DNA from: Stenotrophomonas maltophilia
GTDB taxonomy: Bacteria > Pseudomonadota > Gammaproteobacteria > Xanthomonadales > Xanthomonadaceae
Direction of reading: 5' to 3'
Length of the DNA stretch: 64,000 nucleotides
Assembly: GCA_002364755.1 (NCBI GenBank)
Contig: DEZI01000034.1
Location: 6,516-70,515 of the forward strand
The position numbers and the translations under genes are program-made. The notes under the pieces are model-generated. The model was not told where the DNA came from, did not search any database, and saw only the letters and a list, made by a program, of their open reading frames with translations. Shown here piece after piece: positions 60,790-64,000 of the stretch. Position 1 is the stretch's first letter. Each line of letters opens with the position of its first letter.

Positions 60790-62100
60790 CTACTTCGCCG
60801 ACACCCGCCACACCACATCGCCGACGTCGTCGGCTACCAGCAGCGCGCCGTCGGCGTCCATCGCCATGCCCACGGGGGCGCCCATCAGCGTCTTTTCATC
60901 CTTGGAGGTAAAGCCGCTGACCACCGGCTCCGGGCGGCCGGTCGGCTTGCCGTCCTTGAACGCGACGTAGACCACTTCGTAGCCACTCAGCGGCGAACGG
61001 TCCCAGCTGCCGTGTTCGCCGATGAAGGCGCCGCCGTGGTACTTCGCCGGCAGCGCCTGCGCGGTGTAGAACATCAGGCCCAGCGGCGCCACGTGCGAGC
61101 CGATGGCGTAGTCCGGCACGATGGCCTTGGCCACCAGGTCCGGCCGCTGCGGCTGCACGCGCTCATCCACGTGCTGGCCGTAGTAGCTGTAGGGCCAGCC
61201 GTAGAAGCCGTCTTCCTTCACCGAAGTCAGATAGTCGGGCACCAGATCGGCGCCGATTTCATCGCGCTCGTTGGCCACCGCCCACAGCGTGCCGGTGCTC
61301 GGCTCCAGGTCCAGGCCGGTGGGGTTGCGGATGCCCGATGCATAAATGCGGCTGCCACGGGTGGCCACGTCCACTTCCAGCACCACCGCGCGGCGGTATT
61401 CGACGGCCAGGCCGTTCTCGGTGATGTTGCTGTTGGAGCCCACGCCCACGTACAGCTTGCTGCCATCGGCGCTCGCGCGCAGATCCTTGGTCCAGTGGTG
61501 GTTGATGGTGCTGGGCAGGTCGGTGAACTCGCGGCCCTTGTCGGTCATGCGGGTTTCGCCGGGCACATAGTGGTACTGCATGATGTTGCCGGTGTTGGCC
61601 ACGTACAGCGTGTCGCCGATGAGCTGGATGCCGAACGGCGAATGCAGGCCTTCGATGTAGACGTGCTGGGTCCAGGTATTGGTGCCCGGCGTGCGCCGCA
61701 GCAGGGTGACCCGGTTGCCGCCCTTGCCGGCCTTGCCCGAGCGTGCCTTCACCTTGCCGGCGATCCACTGCTTGGGCGTGGTGACCGGCTCTTCGCCAGG
61801 GCCATTGCCTTCCACCACCAGCACATCGCCGTTGGGCAGGGTGAGCAGGCGGCGCGGGTGCTGCAGGTTGGCGGCGATGCGCTCGATCTTCAGGCCTTCG
61901 GCCACGGTGGGCGCCTGGCCGTCGGCCCAGCCCACGCCCTTGGGCACCTGCATGGGCGGCATGAGGAAGTTGGCCGGCTTGGGCAGCGGCGGCTGCGCCC
62001 CGGACTGGTCGGCCGGATGGTATTCGGCCTTGCCCGCGCAGGCGGCCAGCATCACCGACAGCGAGAGGATGCCCAGCGTGGGCAGGATGCGATCAGCCAT
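60790..62100 (-). CDS. Sorbosone dehydrogenase-like lipoprotein
   Basis: A 436-aa beta-propeller of the L-sorbosone/glucose dehydrogenase (PQQ) fold. Lipobox MLAAC (about 17-21) predicts a lipoprotein. Blade sequences include PRRLLTLPNGDVLVVEGN, RNPTGLDLEPSTGTLWAVANERDEIG and FIGEHGSWDRSPLSGYEVVYV. Start ATG 62100 with GGAGG upstream overlaps the DUF2231 gene end by 8 nt. The oxidised sugar is unknown. Confidence 0.9.
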   Translation of the reverse strand: MADRILPTLGILSLSVMLAACAGKAEYHPADQSGAQPPLPKPANFLMPPMQVPKGVGWADGQAPTVAEGLKIERIAANLQHPRRLLTLPNGDVLVVEGNGPGEEPVTTPKQWIAGKVKARSGKAGKGGNRVTLLRRTPGTNTWTQHVYIEGLHSPFGIQLIGDTLYVANTGNIMQYHYVPGETRMTDKGREFTDLPSTINHHWTKDLRASADGSKLYVGVGSNSNITENGLAVEYRRAVVLEVDVATRGSRIYASGIRNPTGLDLEPSTGTLWAVANERDEIGADLVPDYLTSVKEDGFYGWPYSYYGQHVDERVQPQRPDLVAKAIVPDYAIGSHVAPLGLMFYTAQALPAKYHGGAFIGEHGSWDRSPLSGYEVVYVAFKDGKPTGRPEPVVSGFTSKDEKTLMGAPVGMAMDADGALLVADDVGDVVWRVSAK

Positions 62101-62533
62101 GACGACCTCCATGCAGTACCGGCGTCTGCAGCGACAACAGGATGAAACCGATGGCGATCAGGCCCACGGTCAATGCGGAAAGAATGGTGCCCGGCACGGC
62201 CACCGCGTAGGCATCGCGGCTGTGCACGAAGGCGTTCCAGATGGCCAGCACGATGGCGACCAGGTTGAGCAGGAAATCCACGCGGTCGGTGCCGGTGGCG
62301 GTGCCGTTGCGGCGCCAGACCGCGAACAGGTTGATCAGCCGCGGGACGATGGCGATGAGCAGGCCGAAGGTGATCAGCCAGGCGGCGGACTTGCCCCACA
62401 TCACCTCGGCGGTATTGAGGTAGAGGACGTCGAAGATGAGGCCGGCAACGAAGAAGCCGAACGGTATCGGATTCAGCAGGCTGAAAAGTGTGGTGCCCAA
62501 GCCGCGATGGGCCTGGGCGACGGGGTTGACCAT
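62093..62533 (-). CDS. DUF2231 membrane protein
   Basis: A 146-aa protein with four hydrophobic helices (LNPIPFGFFVAGLIFDVLYL first). This is the DUF2231 pattern; such proteins often pair with sorbosone-dehydrogenase-like genes, as here through an 8-nt overlap. It may provide electron transfer or anchoring; inferred. Confidence 0.85.
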   Translation of the reverse strand: MVNPVAQAHRGLGTTLFSLLNPIPFGFFVAGLIFDVLYLNTAEVMWGKSAAWLITFGLLIAIVPRLINLFAVWRRNGTATGTDRVDFLLNLVAIVLAIWNAFVHSRDAYAVAVPGTILSALTVGLIAIGFILLSLQTPVLHGGRHG

Positions 62534-62633
62534 GGTCGTGCTCCGGAGAGGAAGGGGTACACGGCCGTAGTAGCACAGCCGGCCGGGAGGTCGCGCGATG
62601 ATGGCCGGGGGGGTGACGCCGGGCTTGGATGGA

Positions 62634-62822
62634 TGTGCCGACCAACAGTCGGCCCCCACCGTAGATCCACGCCATGCGTGGATGGACGATGCCGGGGTCC
62701 ATGCCGCGGATGGATGGTGCCAACCAAGGCTGGCATCTGAAGTAGATCCACGCCGTGCGTGGATGGATGATGCCGGGGTCCATGGCCCGGACGAATGTGC
62801 CGACCAACGATCGGCACCCACC
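62634..62822. repeat. SMAG array in the intergenic gap 62534-62856
   Basis: Alternating units: GTGCCGACCAACAGTCGGC, TAGATCCACGCCATGCGTGGAT, GTGCCAACCAAGGCTGGCAT, TAGATCCACGCCGTGCGTGGAT and GTGCCGACCAACGATCGGCACCCACC, joined by GATGCCGGGGTCCATG spacers. Apart from this, the 323-nt gap has no gene. Confidence 0.9.
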
Positions 62823-62856
62823 AGGATGGATGCCGCCCGACACGTGCCATCACCGA

Positions 62857-63183
62857 TCAGACGGGCAGCAACTTGCCGTCTTCAGTGCGTTCGAACTCGG
62901 TACCCGCCGGCGCATCCACCTCTGCCAGGACGGTATGATCGCAATTGGCGATGGTGTTCACGTCGCACACGCCGGAGTTTCCCGGCTCGTCCAGGTAGTC
63001 TTCGGTTTCGTCACCGGCAAGAAATCGCCAGCCACTGTCCAACTAGTTGTCCGGCGCCTCGCGGTAGCAGTAACCCACGGGCTGGCCATCAACGGTGATG
63101 CGATCGGTGGCGATGCATCCACCATAGCCCTCCAGCAGCGGCTTGATCTGCTCGGCGGTGAGATGGAATTGCTTCGGCTTCAT
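62857..63183 (-). pseudogene. DUF2185 (immunity-like) gene split by amber codon
   Basis: Read through, this is a 108-aa DUF2185 protein. The N-terminal half is MKPKQFHLTAEQIKPLLEGY... ending GYCYREAPDN (46 residues). TAG follows at 63045-63043, then LDSGWRFLAGDETEDYLDEPGN in frame, the family hallmark. Relatives have an acidic residue at the stop. It forms an operon with the DUF7668 gene nine bases upstream; DUF2185 proteins resemble toxin-immunity proteins. Recent inactivation or an error are both possible. Confidence 0.8.
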
Positions 63184-63192
63184 CGTGCCTCC

Positions 63193-63552
63193 TCAGGGAA
63201 CGTAGACCAGGTGCAGACTGTACTCGAAGCCGGTTTCGGTTTCGGCGATATCCACATCCATCACCAGATCACTCCGCCCTTCCGCGGCCGTATGCAGATC
63301 GACCAGGACCTTCCAGCGCTCGCCATACCACTGGCTGACCGAAGTTTCCCAGGCGGCCTCGGGGAGCGGCACCAGTGTTTCGCCGTAGTCCTCGAGGATG
63401 CCGGTGATGATGCGCCAGGTGTCGGCGCTGCATGGGGGCACGTTCGCAGCCTGCGGCGAACGGCCGGCGGCGATCTCGTTGGCCATCCACGTCAGGGTCG
63501 GACGGAATGCTTCGTCCACAGGGGTTTCGGTGTCCGGGTCTTTCCTGACCAT
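63193..63552 (-). CDS. DUF7668-like hypothetical protein
   Basis: A 119-aa protein with TWRIITGILEDYGETLVPLPEAAWETSVSQWYGERWKVLVDLHTAAEGRSDLVMDVDIAETETGFEY. I match it only loosely to DUF7668, seen beside DUF2185 genes. Start ATG 63552. It precedes the split DUF2185 gene by nine bases. Confidence 0.65.
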   Translation of the reverse strand: MVRKDPDTETPVDEAFRPTLTWMANEIAAGRSPQAANVPPCSADTWRIITGILEDYGETLVPLPEAAWETSVSQWYGERWKVLVDLHTAAEGRSDLVMDVDIAETETGFEYSLHLVYVP

Positions 63553-63620
63553 CGGCCTTCCTTGTGCAAGGGCTGCGAGACATGGCCCATGCATGATGGC
63601 ATGGGTGAGGTGTGCCGCGC

Positions 63621-63838
63621 CCGGAGGGATGTGCCGACCAACGGTCGGCACCCACCGGCTTGGATGGACGGTGTCGGGATTCATGGCCCGGAGGGATGTG
63701 CCGACCAACGGTCGGCACCCACCGGCTTGGATGGACGGTGTCGGGATTCATGGCCCGGAGGGATGTGCCAACCAAGGTGGCATCTACCAGTAGATCCACG
63801 CCATGCGTGGATGTGCCGACCCACAGTCGGCACCCACC
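63621..63838. repeat. 67-bp tandem repeat built of SMAG units
   Basis: Two identical 67-bp units begin at 63621 and 63688 and a partial third at 63755. Each has CCGGAGGGATGTGCCGACC...GGTCGGCACCCACC and a spacer GGCTTGGATGGACGGTGTCGGG. TAGATCCACGCCATGCGTGGAT (63791-63812) and a last GTGCCGACCCACAGTCGGCAC follow. Gap 63553-63839 has no gene. Confidence 0.9.
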
Positions 63839-63839
63839 G

Positions 63840-64000
63840 TCAGGCCAGCGCGGCCAGCGCTTCCACCAGCGCATCCATCTGCTGCGGCCGGGTGAACACC
63901 GAAGGCGTGACCCGCACGCAGGCGCCCGATTCCAAGCCATCACGATGCGTGGTGAACACGCGGTGCTCATCCAGCAGGCGCTTCTGCAGGGCCATGTTGT
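63840..64000 (-). CDS. Class-V-type PLP aminotransferase, 3' end only
   Basis: The last about 53 codons of a minus-strand gene that continues beyond the window. The residues GACVRVTPSVFTRPQQMDALVEALAALA are typical of the C-terminal end of isopenicillin-N-epimerase/cysteine-desulfurase-like class V aminotransferases. The stop TGA is at 63842-63840. The catalytic Lys region is outside the window. Confidence 0.7.
   Translation of the reverse strand, partial: NMALQKRLLDEHRVFTTHRDGLESGACVRVTPSVFTRPQQMDALVEALAALA

Noticed and set aside
60673..62145. Plus-strand 490-aa ORF opposite the sorbosone-dehydrogenase gene
   Set aside because: Antisense shadow of a well-conserved beta-propeller gene.
13214..63045. 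Amber suppression as an explanation for the two in-frame TAG codons
   Set aside because: Several intact genes here end in TAG (e.g. at 2092, 12918 and 24779), so general read-through is unlikely; no suppressor tRNA was seen.
63621..63838. Regular repeats as a CRISPR array
   Set aside because: Units are adjacent tandem copies with no unique spacers and consist of SMAG palindromes; no cas genes.

Overview
The window looks like chromosome of a Stenotrophomonas (maltophilia-group) gammaproteobacterium. Most of it is very GC-rich. Many intergenic gaps carry SMAG/REP-type palindromes of the GTAG-stem-loop form (GTAGAGCCGAGC..., TAGATCCACGCCATGCGTGGAT, GTGCCGACCAACGGTCGGCAC), TonB-dependent receptors are abundant, and the core genes (lpxO, glnK, ubiK, comM, cho) fit Xanthomonadales. 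This assignment rests on sequence style and gene families only.

Layout. 1-2.9 kb: lipid A hydroxylase lpxO, a small LPS-kinase-like protein, a P-II protein and ubiK. 2.9-8.9 kb: a visibly more AT-rich block on the minus strand holding a complete candidate RiPP system: a 61-aa Cys-rich precursor with a Gly-Gly leader, two MacB/FtsX-type permeases without their own ATPase, a C39-peptidase ABC exporter and a radical SAM/SPASM maturase whose last codons appear frameshifted. This block and two flanking genes separate ubiK from comM, which are neighbours in Pseudomonas. 11.4-13.4 kb: comM and a ridA-like gene broken by an amber codon. 13.5-24.8 kb: TetR/DUF1348, a chloroperoxidase-type hydrolase and many stress or envelope genes (YciF-type ferritin-like protein, isochorismatase-like hydrolase, BLUF photoreceptor, Nei-like glycosylase with DUF72, Zn-alcohol dehydrogenase, DUF421, Cho nuclease, a sensory-rhodopsin-transducer homologue, YghA-type SDR).

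24.8-27.7 kb: a tightly overlapping four-gene operon (acyl-CoA-dehydrogenase-like, PIG-L deacetylase, methyltransferase, glycosyltransferase) of unknown product. 27.9-37.4 kb: a GAF histidine kinase, a GH3 remnant, an EAL/CSS phosphodiesterase, a beta-lactamase-fold serine hydrolase behind a BlaI-like operator, a VOC protein, an MFS pump with a LysR regulator, a CPBP protease and an IS30 transposase remnant. 37.5-43.6 kb: an arsenic module (acr3-arsC-arsR / arsH) followed by a BigR-type sulfide module (persulfide dioxygenase, two half-YeeE proteins, DUF442 sulfurtransferase, half-size TauE).

43.7-51.7 kb: an iron/metal and oxidative-stress run (DUF2946, TonB receptor, PepSY protein, exported Fe/Mn SOD, siderophore-type TonB receptor, esterase). 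52-55.7 kb: a catalytic-domain-only tyrosine recombinase, a nest of perfect inverted repeats upstream of a small orphan gene, and small hypotheticals. 55.9-64 kb: a large TonB receptor, a Cof-type phosphatase, an ExoD-like protein, a sorbosone-dehydrogenase-type lipoprotein with a DUF2231 partner, a DUF7668/DUF2185 pair in which the DUF2185 gene is split by an amber codon, dense SMAG arrays, and the 3' end of a class-V aminotransferase. No rRNA, tRNA or CRISPR array was seen.
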